Assembly: GCF_000005505.3 (NCBI RefSeq)
Contig: NC_016134.3
Location: 21,962,584 to 22,026,583, forward strand
Length of the DNA: 64,000 nucleotides
Direction: 5' to 3'
Source of the DNA: Brachypodium distachyon
Lineage: Eukaryota > Streptophyta > Magnoliopsida > Poales > Poaceae
Positions 22,442 to 33,234 of the stretch are shown in pieces; the first letter of the stretch is position 1; each line of letters opens with the position of its first letter. The notes under the pieces were generated by a model, which worked only from the letters and a program-made list of their open reading frames with translations, searched no databases and was not told the origin of the DNA. A program made the translations under genes and the position numbers.

Positions 22442-23766
22442 TGTTGGAGATATGCCCTAGAGGCAATCATGTGATGATGTTATTTCCTATGTATTCATGA
22501 GTTATTGTTATTGTCCATGAACATCATCACTGATATGTATCAATAAATACGTGATTTGTTTGTGAGACTATGTATTCTATGATGTTGTTCTAATGGTCCC
22601 TGGTCATTGAGGTTATGCGGACACATAACCTAAACTAGCAATGTGAATCAGTATGATGACTATGTTTCACAAGTCATAGGGCAAGGTGTTGCCGACTGAT
22701 AGGATGGACTCGACAATGAGATTGTGGAGTCGGACAGACCCGCACTGAGACAGAACGAGATGATTGTCATTTGTTAGTCTCAAGTACGATGTATATGCCA
22801 GTCCTAGACCTCAGGTCATCGCATGAGCTTGGGATGTGAATCGGCCTACTTAGGGGTTGCGAAACGCTACTTCGTAACTGAGTGGTTATAAAGGTAGATT
22901 TCGGGTTTGCTGAGAAGCATGCTGCGAGTCATGGTTGATCAAGATGGGATTTGCCCCTCCTATTCGGAGAGATATCTCTGGGCCCTCTCGAGTGATCAGA
23001 TTCGGAAGGCATGGCCATGCGACTTGGGTTAAGTGTTAACCCGTTCGGAAATCTGTATCATAGGAACGAGAAGAGAGTCGAGCTATCCACAAGGATGACA
23101 AGCACTCGCCTTGAGCTCGACACACATATCGTGAGGCAAAAGGAATGTTGCATATGACACATTGTATGGTTCGTCAATATACCTTGTGGTCACTCGGGAG
23201 TTGGCACGTGCTGCTAGGCGCTGCTACCAACTATCGACTTGAGTCGGTGCCAGCGGACGAGTAAGGTGTTACTCGGGCTCGCAGTCCGAGCTCGTAGTCG
23301 TGTCCGACTAACCGCGAACCTGAAGGGTCACATGCTTAAGGGGTGGGGACCGAGTTGGATCGGATCCAACTCGTATCGGGCTTAGACTCCTAACGGGCCT
23401 CAAGTGTTGAGCCCACTAGGAACGTCTATATAAGTGGAGGAGACCAACCCAGCTAGGGTTACACCAGTCCAGACGCGAGTTATGCTTGTGATCGGATCGA
23501 GCAATCCGCCGCACGGATTTCCTCCCTGTACTTGTGGATACCTCGGAGGCGCTGCACCTGCGGCGCTTGGACGAACTGCTCGTGGGATCGGCGAGGAGGA
23601 GCAGGCCGAACGACTACTCGGCATTGACACGCATCATCGACTCTACTTCCTCTACGGGTCTGCACGTGTAGTGGTAATCGCGTGATCCATTATCTATAGC
23701 ATTGATCTGGGCGGAATCGGTAGAATTTTTATTTTGTGCTAGCGTAGCCTACCGCGTTCCCCAACA
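22442..23766 (+). repeat. C1 3' LTR (1325 bp)
   Basis: Starts TGTTGGAGATATGCC and ends CCCCAACA. It is nearly full length, missing about 28 bp present in the 5' copy. It is similar in length to the C2 3' LTR (44774-46126). The TATA box is at 23425-23434. Confidence 0.9.
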
Positions 23767-23829
23767 GCTTCATAACTGGCGACCCACGCGTCCCATATCA
23801 GTGGGACCCCGTGGGCCACTGGTACGATA

Positions 23830-24246
23830 GTAGCCCCCGGGAGTGGGCCGGCCGCCTTGAAGCTCCCCGCAAGTACTATCCGCGGTCGGTTGCTGGGCTG
23901 TGCTCTATCCGACGCGTGGGTCCCAAGGGGAGTCCCCCTGGCACGCGGCGTCGCAGGCCGCATTCACGGTTCCCCTCCTCCGAGTGAAACGGTCGGGCGC
24001 ACGATTTCGTGCCTTATCCCCCTTAATCACCAGAGATTTAAGGCCATGTCGCGCACCCCCCTCTTAATCTCCGATTCTTTAGGGCACTTTATTGCCGATC
24101 GTGGGGGTGTCCGTTGCAGCCCGCCAGCCCCGATAAACACCCAAGGCTGGCGGCGGGCACTCTCCACTGCCTCTTTCTCCTGCCATTGCCTCCTCCCAAG
24201 CTCTCCGTGCCCCAACTCCAACCAAATCACCTCCCCACCTCCGCAG
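23830..24246. other. T1 sequence between 3' LTR and antisense gene
   Basis: Non-coding T1 sequence. On the minus strand it carries the purine tract of T1 (GGGGGCTAC at the LTR edge). On the plus strand it would be the upstream region of the antisense gene. A CT-rich stretch just before the ATG at 24247 looks like a plant 5' leader. A promoter cannot be placed with confidence. Confidence 0.5.
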
Positions 24247-25690
24247 ATGTCTTCCAAGGGCCAGAACCGTCCCAAAGGGAGCACTAACAAAGGGGAAAAG
24301 CACGAGAAGGCCAGCAAGAAGGAGCTGTCGGACCGAGCCCGGAAGGATGAGGAAATGCGGGCTAAGTTCGCCTTCTTCCCTCCCGGGTGCAACGGCGAGG
24401 GGGTAGACAAGCTGGTCTTGGCGCTGGCCACCAAGCACAACGAGTACGGGCCGACGCGGATTCTCCCCGTCAGCACCGAGCGCGATCAACAGTACTTCCG
24501 GATCTTCAGGAGGTTCATCCCAGCCGGGTTCGTGCCGCCGCACTCTTACTTCCTTTCAGCCATCATGGAGACCTACGAGCTCATCATGGCGCAACTTCAC
24601 CCCACGTTGTTCTTCACATTGGCTGTCTTCCAACACCTTTGTGAAGCATTCGTGGGGGTGATGCCGTCGGTGGCTCTATTTCGCCACTACTACTACCCGA
24701 GAGTGGAGAAGAAGGCTCCCCTATCCTCAAGAGTGGTGTTCCGATTCCGCAATCGGATCAAATCGGAGTTCATTGAGCTAGGGAACAAGAAGATCGAGCA
24801 CGAATGGCACCGCGACTGGTGCTGGGTGCGCACCGACGAACTCCAGGAGTTCCACCAGGAGCCCCTCGGGCCCCCAAAGGGGTCCGACAACTGGACGCTC
24901 CGCGACCAAAAGGACGAGGAGTTGGCCCTGATCTGTGCCAAGATCACGGCCCTCCGCGAGGCTGGGCTTACGGACACGGATGTGGCGCACCACTTCATCG
25001 GGAGGCGCATGGCTCCCCTGCAGTGGCGCTCACATCCGACATGGATGTACACCGGGTCCGGCGACCGGACCCGGCTGCAGCGCACCGACCTCCTCCCGGA
25101 GCAAGTGCAGTTTTGGGTGAAGGGCATCACCGGCGAGGACGAACCCTACCGGCTGCCCCCGCTTGGAGCGCACCCGCTCCACGTCGGGATCCCGAACCCG
25201 GGAGCCCGGGATCTCCCACTCTGTGACGAGTGCGGGATCATGGAGGACCCCTCAGCGCAACCCTCCCCCCGCAGCCCAGGCCCCGCAGGGGCAAGGAGCC
25301 GGCTGCCGACTTGGGGAAGGGGGGCCAAGGCCAGGCCTCCGCCAGGCCAGAGGGCTCGGACTTCGACGACTCCTCGCCGGGCGTCGGAGGAGACCTTAGC
25401 GATGACGACGCTCCCCCGGCAGCTGGAGTGGTCACGCCAGAGGAGAACGACGAGGAAGACGACGGCCCCCTGGTGAGGCGGTCTGCGGCGGAGCGGGCGA
25501 GCAGGGAGGAGGCCAGCCCGCAGCCTCAGGAGCCTCACGGCAACGTGGGGACTGAGGCCTCTGGTGGCAGCGACGCGGCTGCAATAGCCGCCCCGACTAC
25601 CCCGGCGGCTCCGCCAGTCCCACCCGCGCGGAGCGGCCCCCCGGTGAGGAGCATCCTGGCGGATAGGGTGCTCAAGCTGAAACCGGCAGG

Positions 25691-25769
25691 GTGAGCTCAA
25701 TGTGGTTCCGAACACTTGCGATTTCGTAATTTTTCGTGTGCCTGGCTAACTTGTTTTCGCGTCCTCCAG
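25691..25769 (+). other. Probable intron 1 of the T1 antisense gene
   Basis: Donor GTGAGC after CCGGCAGG and acceptor TCCTCCAG, 79 bp. Joining the flanks gives a continuing reading (SSRKRG, one TAG, then KKPRPASGGGDQDATG), whereas reading through meets a stop at once. Inferred from splice signals and frame only. Confidence 0.5.
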
Positions 25770-25939
25770 TTCTTCGAGGAAGAGGGGGTAGACCAGCACG
25801 TCCCCAACCAAGAAGCCCCGCCCAGCATCGGGTGGTGGCGACCAAGATGCCACTGGCGTGGCTGTCGTGACGGCGATAGCTGCCGCCGGGGACTCGAGGG
25901 TCCCCGATTCGATCTCGCAGGGCACCGGCCCGGCGGCAG

Positions 25940-25999
25940 GTATGTGTGAGTCCCAACATTTCCTTTACCCATTCGCACCATGTCCCATACTTGACGCAG
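25940..25999 (+). other. Probable intron 2 of the T1 antisense gene
   Basis: Donor GGCAG|GTATGTGTGAG and acceptor TTGACGCAG, about 60 bp. An alternative acceptor lies at 26034-26035. The T2 antisense gene has a matching acceptor before the same protein segment (minus strand, GATGCAG). The downstream frame in T1 needs a one-base correction, so the exact boundary is uncertain. Confidence 0.42.
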
Positions 26000-27120
26000 G
26001 TGCTCTTTGTGCAATTGTCGGGGATGTTCCGGCAGCGCCCGCGCCCCAAGGTGCGGGTAATTGACCTCACCGGCGAGGTCAACAACGATGCTCCGGCGGA
26101 GATTGCCTCTGTTGGAGCCCTTCAGCAATCGGCCACGGTGCCTGCCGGGGCCGCGATTGCTGCCGCAGGTGACACCACGCAAGGGGCGCCCTCTGTGGCA
26201 GGGGACACAGAGCAGCGTCCACCTGCCGGAGCAGGCGGCGGCGCTCTAGAGAAGCCCCCGAGCCCCCAGCCCGCCCCTTTGGACGGGCAAGGAGCAGCGG
26301 GGCTTGGCCAGGCCGGGGCGCGTCGTCAAATCCCGACGTTCCCTCGGGATCACAGACTGTTGCGGCGGGGTCCTCCTCCTCCGCCGGAGCCGCCTTCAGC
26401 CCGGGAGCAGGGGAGCTCGCCGGGTGTACATGGGGTCGGATTACTTTCGACCCCAGCGTGTTCCAGCAGGGACACCAAGTGATCGACAACATCCAGCAGC
26501 AACAGCAGATGTTCGTCGATTTTTTCAACGACGCGCAGCAGCACCACGCTCGCGTCGTGGCTGAACTATGTGCAGCGCGACGGGAGGCGGAGGAGCAGTG
26601 CACCGAACTGCAGCTGCTCCAGGAGGAGCTCCAGCAGGCGCGGCAAGCCGGGGCAACGCCTGCTGTGCAAGGGGTGCCGGAGGTGTAGGTCCTTCAGCAG
26701 ATGTGGGATCTCCAGCAAGAGCACCAGCGGGAGCTCGAGCTGGTGAAGGCCACACACGCCAAGAGAGAGGTGGAGCACCAAGCGGCTCTAAACTCGTTCC
26801 AGGGGCGTCTCCGGGAGAAGACGAACTTACTGTCCAATTACTCCCTGGAGATCCAACCCATCCGCCGCGAGGTCGGAGAGCTGGAGACGGCGGCTGCAAC
26901 AACAGCTGAAGCCTCAGCGCGCTGGGAGAAGGAGCCGGAGGATCAGGCTTGCTCCTGGGAGCGCGAGCTTGCGGGGCAGCTCAAGGCCGCCCAAGATGCC
27001 GGCTCGTCCCTTCAGGGCGAGCTCGACACGGTGCGGCAGGAACTCCGGCTAGTCGACAACGACAACACCAAGAAGGCATCCCAGATCGGCAGGCTGAAGT
27101 CCGAGTGCCGCGAACACAAG

Positions 27121-27258
27121 CTGCAGGCCCAGGAGGCCCCGGTGCGTGCACCGAGATGCGGGCCTGCAGGCCTAGGAGGCCCACGGTGCGTGCACCGAGA
27201 TGCGGGCCTGCAGGCCTAGGAGGCCCACGGTGCGTGCACCGAGATGCGGGCCTACAGG
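27121..27258 (+). repeat. 44-bp tandem repeat in the antisense gene
   Basis: Units begin GTGCGTGCACCGAG at 27142, 27186 and 27230. The tail of a preceding unit lies at 27121-27141 and the last unit is partial. Since 44 is not a multiple of three, each added unit shifts the frame, which ends the coiled-coil reading here. Confidence 0.9.
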
Positions 27259-27682
27259 ACAGGAGAGGTGGCCAGGCGGAAGAAGCTGGCTGACTCGGAA
27301 GTGGAGGCGTTGCAGGGATTCGACATCCCTGTGGCTTCCTTCAACGCGGCGGACATGGGCAGCTTCACTTCTTCGCAGACTTCGTCGGCCGGCCGAGCGG
27401 CCTGCAAGCTGTGTTACGGCCTTCGGGGACCGGCAAGTCGGCCTTGCAGCTGAGTAGGTCACCGGGCAGATTCTCACCTGGGTCCACTCCGCCCACCCTG
27501 ACTTCCCGTTCGAGACGGTCTTTGACGCCTGGTCGGACGAGGAAGAGGCCATGACCCACCGGGAAGCGGTGCAGGGCATTGTGGATGAGATGGTGGCGGG
27601 GATGCTGGGCAAGGTCAATGACGCCGAAGCCGCTGACGAGGAGGTTGCCGGGGAAGCCCCTGATGCCGAGGATGCACCCGTC

Positions 27683-29806
27683 CACTACTACAGAAGGCTT
27701 ATCAGTAACGGTCGAAAAACAGCATCAGTAACGGGCGGGGCCGCCGTTACTAACTTCGTGTTACTCATGATGGTCATCATCAGTAACGGTCGTTCCACCG
27801 TTACTGATGACCATCATCAGTGGCGGGCTCCAAGTGAAGCCCGACACTGATAACATTCTCATGATTTAAAAAAAAGCAGGCCCGTGTCTGCAAATTTTGG
27901 TCGCGGATGAACAAATCACAGGGTATAGCATTTGGCAAAATCGGATTGATCACCCAAGAACTGGTACAGAGGAGAGAAAATGGACAAACAATTAAAAAAA
28001 ATCTGCAACTGCTCCACGTCGCGATGGCTGCGGTTCCGGCTCCATGACGGCGAGGGCTGCGGTTTCGGCTCTCCACGATAGTGGCTGAGGTCGGGGACGC
28101 CGGCTCTGCAGAAGCTGCCGCCCGACCTACTCATCCTCATGGGTGCCGATGGGATCTGCGGCAGTGAAAGAGATCGAGGGAGAGAGAAGAAATCGAGAGA
28201 GGTAGAGAGACTAACCGTGAGAGGGAGAGGGGGATTCGGTAGGTGCGCGGGGTCGGGGGCGCCGGATCCGGCGGTGGCCAGGGTCGGTCGCCGGATCTAG
28301 CGTACCTGGCGGCGATCGGGGTCAAAGATGAGACGTAGAAGGGGAGAGGCGCCCGCTGGTGGAGATGAGTGAGAAGAGAGAGAGCACCTACTCCTCGACA
28401 CCGACATCCTGCAAGAGTGAGAGAAGAGAGAGAGAGAAAGAGAGGGAAACCGAGAGGGAGATAGGGAACCAAGAGAAGGAGACGAACCTGCGGGGCGAGG
28501 GGCGGCGGCCGACCGGATCCACGGCGGCGGCGCAGTCGCTGGCCGGATCCAGCAGCGTCGAGGCCCGGGAGGGCCCACGGTGGCTCCTTGGCGGCACGGC
28601 GGAGTCCGGCGTTGGGGGAGGGCAGTACAGCAGCAGCTCCTTGGCGGCGTGGCGGAGTCCGGCGTTGGTGGAGGGCGGTGCAGCGGCAGCTCCTTGGCGG
28701 CGCGGCGGGGTTCGGCTTTGGAGGAGGCCGATGCAGTGGTAGGCAGCAGCTCCTTGGGGGCGGCTCCTTGGTGGTGTGGGCATCGGGCCAGATGAGATCG
28801 AGGTGGAGATGGTGCTGTAAAGGAGTGAGAGAGGAAAGGAGGAGAAGGAGAAAGAGAAGCCACGATCCATGAACGAGATAAGGAGATAAGGAGAGACAGA
28901 GTGGGTGCTGTACAGGTCATCAATCCTAGCATGCTGCCTTTCCACCAATAACGTGTGAGCACACGGATCAATCGTTGCTGCAGTTTCCATCGACTAGCAC
29001 ACATCAGTAACGGGTGATATTGTTAGGACCGCCACTGGTGCCCCACTTTTGCATTTAGAAAATAGAAAAATATTTTTTTTAAAGAAAACGTTGTAAACCT
29101 ATTTGACAATATTGTTTGTTGTTTGATATGGAGAGATGCACCTATGTGCAAAAAATGGATTCATTATCATGAACTATGACATAAAATGGCCATGACTTTG
29201 ATCATTTAGCTTTAAACTCATAAACATTCATACCTGGTAGGCCATTTTGTGAAATATTTTTTCTAACAGTTGAAAAAATGCACACTTGTGCAAAAAATGA
29301 ATACATATAATCAACTATGGCATAGAAATGGACAAAACTTTGGTCATTTACTTAAAAGCTAAAGTTCAACTCATGGAAATAACAAGATAGTACTAAATAA
29401 CTCATTTTTGAAATGTTACCAATTGATGTTATTGTCCCACTATGTTAAGCAATAAAAAATAAGATTTCAGCAAAAAGAAACACATTTTTCTGATTTTTTA
29501 TGAATTAGTTATGATTTTTTCAATCTTCAAATGTCTGTTGGGGTCATCAGTGGCAAGCACAGATGCAAAGCCTGCCACTGATGAATTTTGAGGGTCCACG
29601 CCCGTCACTGATAAGGGGTCATCGGTGACGGATATTCGTCCGTCACGGATGAGGGTTCATCAGTGACAGGCGTACCACGTCCGTCACTGATAAGGGGTCA
29701 TCAATGATGGGCGAGCACGCGACCGTCACTGATGACCATCATCAGTCACGGGTGCACCATGCCCGTCACTAATGGCTCGTCACATATACACTATTTTGTA
29801 CTAGTG
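27683..29806. mobile_element. Non-autonomous CACTA transposon
   Basis: The left end is CACTACTACAGAAG and the right end, inverted, is CACTAGTACAAAAT, so the termini share CACTA-TACA-AA. Both ends carry many short subterminal repeats of the type ATCAGTAACGG and GTCACTGAT in both orientations, typical of En/Spm-like elements where transposase binds. No transposase is present in the 2.1 kb. The flanking three bases are GTC and GAC, which differ at one position. It sits in the last exon of the T1 antisense gene. Confidence 0.85.
28583..28745. repeat. 53-bp imperfect repeats inside the CACTA element
   Basis: Three units beginning GCTCCTTGGCGGC at 28583, 28636 and 28689. They lie in a GC-rich core with purine-rich GA tracts to the left (about 28370-28470). 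The core is unlike the AT-rich right half and could be a captured fragment, but I recognise no gene in it. Confidence 0.7.
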
Positions 29807-29845
29807 GACACCGGCGCAGCCGCCCTGGGAGCACCTCCAGCATAA

Positions 29846-31261
29846 TTGTCTATTTCCTTTCTTATTTCCCTGCAAGTGGCGCACGGCGCCTTAGAACTTT
29901 TAATGTTAGCTTCCCCTTATCATTGCAAGTGCTATTTGTTAACTCGTTTGCTCATGCTTCAATATATCGAATGCTACTTTTACTTGCTTTCTTGTCTAAG
30001 ACTAGCTTGCCGAGGAGGGGCTCTGTTCCTCCAGTGCTTTAGCCTTGCGTATCCGAGGACTCCCCAACCACATGCTTGGCCAGACTAGGGACACGGGACG
30101 GACCCGCGGTGCCAACGTAGGACCAAACAGCAGCGGCAAGTCACTCCGCTTGCGAGTTAACTACCCCGGCGCGCACGCCTCCGGGACGACCCGCGAGGCA
30201 CGTGTGGGGGGCGTCCTCACCCCGGAAGCGTCCTTTCTACGCTCCGGCAACACGGGGACCGAGCTTACCTCAGCAAACCAACGTTACTAGAGGAAGAGCC
30301 AAGGACGTAAGACAAAGTACTTAGCTTTCCGGACGCGGTGGCCGTGCACCCTCCAGAAACACCCTCGGAGCCGCAGAGGCATGCACCCCCAACGCGTCTT
30401 CGCAACGCCTCTCGCTTGTCTCATTGCCATTTTTGGTGTCGTTCCATAAGAGATGTGGCAGGACCGCGATGGTGGGAACACCCTTAGTGACAAACGCAGA
30501 GGGATGCACCACCATCGCCTCTCTGCAACATCTCTTGCTTTCTTGCCTGCTGCTGGTGTTGCCCTTGCCCTAGTCTCTTTAAATAGCTGAAGCGCTGCCC
30601 TTGCCTCCACACGCGCGGGACCACCAGTCGCCGCGTGGAGGCACTGGCCCTGTCTCAGCTTCCTGCATCAAGCCTCGAAGCAATTGCCATATATGTACAA
30701 CTTACTCTCAAGACGACGACACTCGTGACCACCTCACGAGCATCACAGTGTGCCTTCGCCTCATCTTTACCCTGCATGTCAGATTCCTGCAGTGCCCAAG
30801 GTGCATAGCAAAAAAAATTCTAAATGCACGAAAAATAGTTCAAACTGCGTAACCTCCTGCCTCCCAGCCCCCGGGCACAAAAGAGTCGACCTCAGACTTG
30901 GGTGTGAGCATCTTTATATTCCCATGGTGCACTGCTGGCACTTAGCACATTGCGGACGGGTCCGGCAACTGCTAGGCCTCGTTCCGGGACGTCCCGGCAA
31001 CGAGCTTGGTTTTCGGGGTTCCGGCAGCCCCCTGCTCACAGCCATGGATGAGGAGACAATTCTGTGCACCTAGAGCAGGAGACAAAAGCACTCATTAAGC
31101 ATCAAAGCACAATATTTATTAAAGCAACACTTATCTTTATTCAACTTTGTGCTAGCGGATTACAATCGGGCCTTGCCCGGCTACACTAGCTTAAAGAGGC
31201 ACGCTGCCGCATCGTCACCCGTGGGTAAGGCACCACCGTTTCATGGGTACAACTTGCGCAG
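29846..31261. other. T1 non-coding region between antisense gene and pol
   Basis: About 1.4 kb without a credible gene. Two diverged copies of a roughly 130-bp unit occur around 30330-30560 (each with CGCAGAGG-ATGCACC). They correspond to the larger repeat array of T2 at 59780-60540. This seems to be the untranslated region shared by the convergent ends of pol and the antisense gene. Confidence 0.6.
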
Positions 31262-32584
31262 GTGCTCAATGTTCCAGCTATTGTGCACCGGCAAGCCTTC
31301 TTTGGTTTCAAGCCGGGCAGCCCCCGGTCTGGTCACCTGCACTACCCGGAAAGGGCCTTCCCAGATTGGAGTCAACTTGTTCCCAACCTTCGTTCCTTGT
31401 ATCCAGTGCAGAACGAGGTCTCCAACCTTGAGCCCCCGGGGACGGACTCTCCTGTCGTGATAACGACGGAGTCCCTGCTGGTAGCCTGCAGCTCACACAG
31501 CAGCCCGGCATCGAATCTCCTCGATGAAGGTAAGGTCATCAATCCTCTGCGTGTGTTGGCTCTTGTCGCCGTACGCGCGTACCCGATGTTACCCATACTT
31601 GAGCTCGAGGGGCAGCACAGCTTCTGCCCCGTAGATGAGGGTAAAGGGAGTTTGACCCATCGCCTGACTTGGTGTGGTTCGCAGCGACCACAGCACGGGC
31701 TAGAGTTCTTCAACCCAGTGTTTCTTGTGGCCCTTGAGCTTTTCAAAGGTTCTCGTCTTGAGCCCACGCAGCAATTCTGCGTTGGCTCGCTCAACTGGCC
31801 CGTTGCTCCTCGGATGAGCAACAGAGGCAAAGTGAATCTTAGTGCCCATGTCCTCGCCGTAAGCTTGGAACACCGCATTAGTGAATTGCGTGCCGTTGTC
31901 GGTGATGATGCCATCACACCAAACCAGCACACAATGCCCTTGAAAAACTTGATGGCTGCCTACGCCGTGACGGCCCGTACAGGCTCCACCTCGATCCACT
32001 TCGAGAACTTGTCGATGGCCACGAGTAAGTATTCGTAGCCACCCACTGCTCTCGGCAACTTGCCGACAATGTCCATCCCCTAGACCGCGAATGGCCACGA
32101 GGACGGGATGACTTGCAGGGCTTGCGCTGGCTGGTTGCTCTTCTTGGCGTGAAACTGGCACGCTTCACATGTCTTGACTAATCGTTCGGCATCGGCTAGT
32201 GCTGTTCGCCAGTAAAAGCCGTGCCGGAACGCTTTCCTAGCTAGTGCCCTGGAGGCCACATGGTGTGAGCATGTGCCTCGATGTATATCCTCTAGCAACG
32301 TGCACCCTTCTTCCTGGGGCACGTAGAGGAGCATGACTCCATTAGGACGCCTCCGGTAGAGTTCCCCGTCTACCAGGACGTACATCTTAGCTTGCCGGGC
32401 TACTCGCTCCGTGGCAACATCTTCCTCCGGGAGGGTCCCGTCCCTGAGGTAACGAATAATATCCGTCCCACAGGGTGATGGCTCGCGGCTAGTGTATGCC
32501 ACCAACTTGGCGGCATGATCCCCTGCAGCTGCAGGGTTACCTTGAGTTGCCGGAGGGGCTTCCCCGGCAACTGTCTGGGGGTCG
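31262..32584 (-). pseudogene. T1 integrase
   Basis: Reads from about 32584 leftwards in several frames. The zinc finger is visible (DIHRGTCSHH...CEACQFH). The core has D in GMDIVGKLPRAVGG, D in ITDNGTQFTN and E in VERANAELLRG, in different frames because of shifts near 31950 and 31700. TAG codons interrupt it near 32087 and 31966. The C-terminal part with DSVVITTGESVPGG and the closing NIEHLRK-type segment reaches about 31262. Integrase inserts the DNA copy; this one is dead. Confidence 0.82.
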
Positions 32585-32604
32585 ACAGAGGGCTTTGACT
32601 GCCT

Positions 32605-33230
32605 CTACACGAACACCCTAGGATGCACTTTGCTGCGTTCCGCTGCCCATTTGGACAATTCATTCGCAACAAAGTTGTCCTTGCACTTCACGTGCTCAAA
32701 TCGAAGTCCCTTGAACTTGGACTCCCATTTTCGCACTTCCTCCACGTACGCTACCATCTGGGGGCAGTCATAGTCCTTATTTACCTGGTTGATCATGAGT
32801 TTGGAGTCCCCACGAACAACCAAGCGATTGATGTCGAGGGCGATCACGAGTAGTACGCAAGCAGCCCCTCGTACTCTGTCGTGTTGTTGGTGGAGTTGGC
32901 GAAGTCGAGCTGTATTATGAACTTGAGCTGATCTCCAGTGGGCGACTCGATCACCACTCCGGCACCGGCGCCGTGCAAGCAGAAGGCATCGTCGAAGTAC
33001 ATGACCGAGCACCCTTCGTCCAATCTGCCGGGAAGGCTCGCTTCCAGCTCTTCTTCTTCTATGCCCGTTGATGTCCACTCCGCGACGAAGTCAGCGAGAG
33101 CGGTGCTCTTGATACTCTTGGTGTTTGCGAAACGCAGCCCGAACTCCGCCAGCTCCATCCTCCACTCGGCCACCCTCCCGGTGGCTTCACGGTTGGTGAG
33201 GGCCCTCTCTAGGCAGAACACCGACACCAC
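32605..33230 (-). pseudogene. T1 second RNase H (archaeal-type, Tat lineage)
   Basis: Two frames joined by a shift near 32850. The first (33230-32844) has VFCLERALTNREATGRVAEW, ADFVAEW and the catalytic strand VMYFDDAFCLHGAGAGVV, with STNNTTEYEGLLA. The second continues with LDINRLVVRGDSKLMINQV and FVANELSKWAAERS. An extra archaeal-like RNase H after the retroviral-type one is established for Tat elements. The usual glycine after Phe-Asp is Asp here. Confidence 0.82.
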
Positions 33231-33234
33231 CGTG

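Larger units (their letters stand above)
4589..23766 (+). mobile_element. C1: Ty1/copia retrotransposon carrying nested G1
   Basis: The ends are TGTTGGAG...CCCCAACA with target duplication GCTTC (4584-4588 and 23767-23771) inside the T1 3' LTR. The order is 5' LTR, primer binding site TGGTATC, gag-protease-integrase-RT-RNase H (the integrase-before-RT order of copia), purine tract, 3' LTR. The RT is split by the Tekay element G1. The gag N-terminus, part of the leader and about half of the 5' LTR have been deleted, and pol has stops and frameshifts, so C1 is defective. C2 on the minus strand at 44774-54935 is a second copy of the family and shows what C1 has lost. Confidence 0.92.
3811..23829 (-). 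repeat. T1 3' LTR, split by copia C1
   Basis: The LTR consists of 3811-4588 and 23772-23829, about 836 bp when C1 and one target-duplication copy are left out. It matches the 5' LTR (39271-42318) along its length with many substitutions, roughly one in ten over the first 90 bases I compared, so the insertion is not recent. A minus-strand TATA box lies at 4107-4118 (CTTTTATA in the plus reading). The minus-strand start reads TATCG where the 5' LTR reads TGTCG, a terminal mutation. The purine tract before it reads GGGGGCTAC. Confidence 0.88.
24247..29845 (+). pseudogene. T1 antisense gene (putative gypsy-type transposon domain plus coiled coil)
   Basis: Runs opposite to T1 gag-pol, between pol and the 3' LTR, as in Grande-like Tat elements. 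ATG at 24247 (MSSKGQNRPKG) begins a basic N-terminus. It is followed by a globular domain (RRFIPAGFVPPHSYFLSA, FQHLCEAFVGVMPS, HYYYPRVEKK, EWHRDWCWVRTDE) that I recognise as the putative gypsy-type transposon domain (Pfam Transposase_28 type). Acidic and Pro/Ala-rich linkers, a long coiled coil (about 26460-27130) and a conserved C-terminal FPFETVFDAWSDEEE box follow. It is broken by a frameshift near 25270, TAG codons near 25799 and 26686, a 44-bp repeat expansion, and the CACTA element in the last part, after which DTGAAALGAPPA and a TAA remain. Function unknown. Confidence 0.78.

Noticed and set aside
27121..27258. CRISPR-like spaced repeat
   Set aside because: The units are contiguous without unique spacers and lie inside a plant retrotransposon gene.
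28297..29004. 235-codon minus-strand frame in the CACTA element
   Set aside because: Pro/Ser/Arg-rich product of the GC-rich 53-bp repeats; no transposase or host-protein features.
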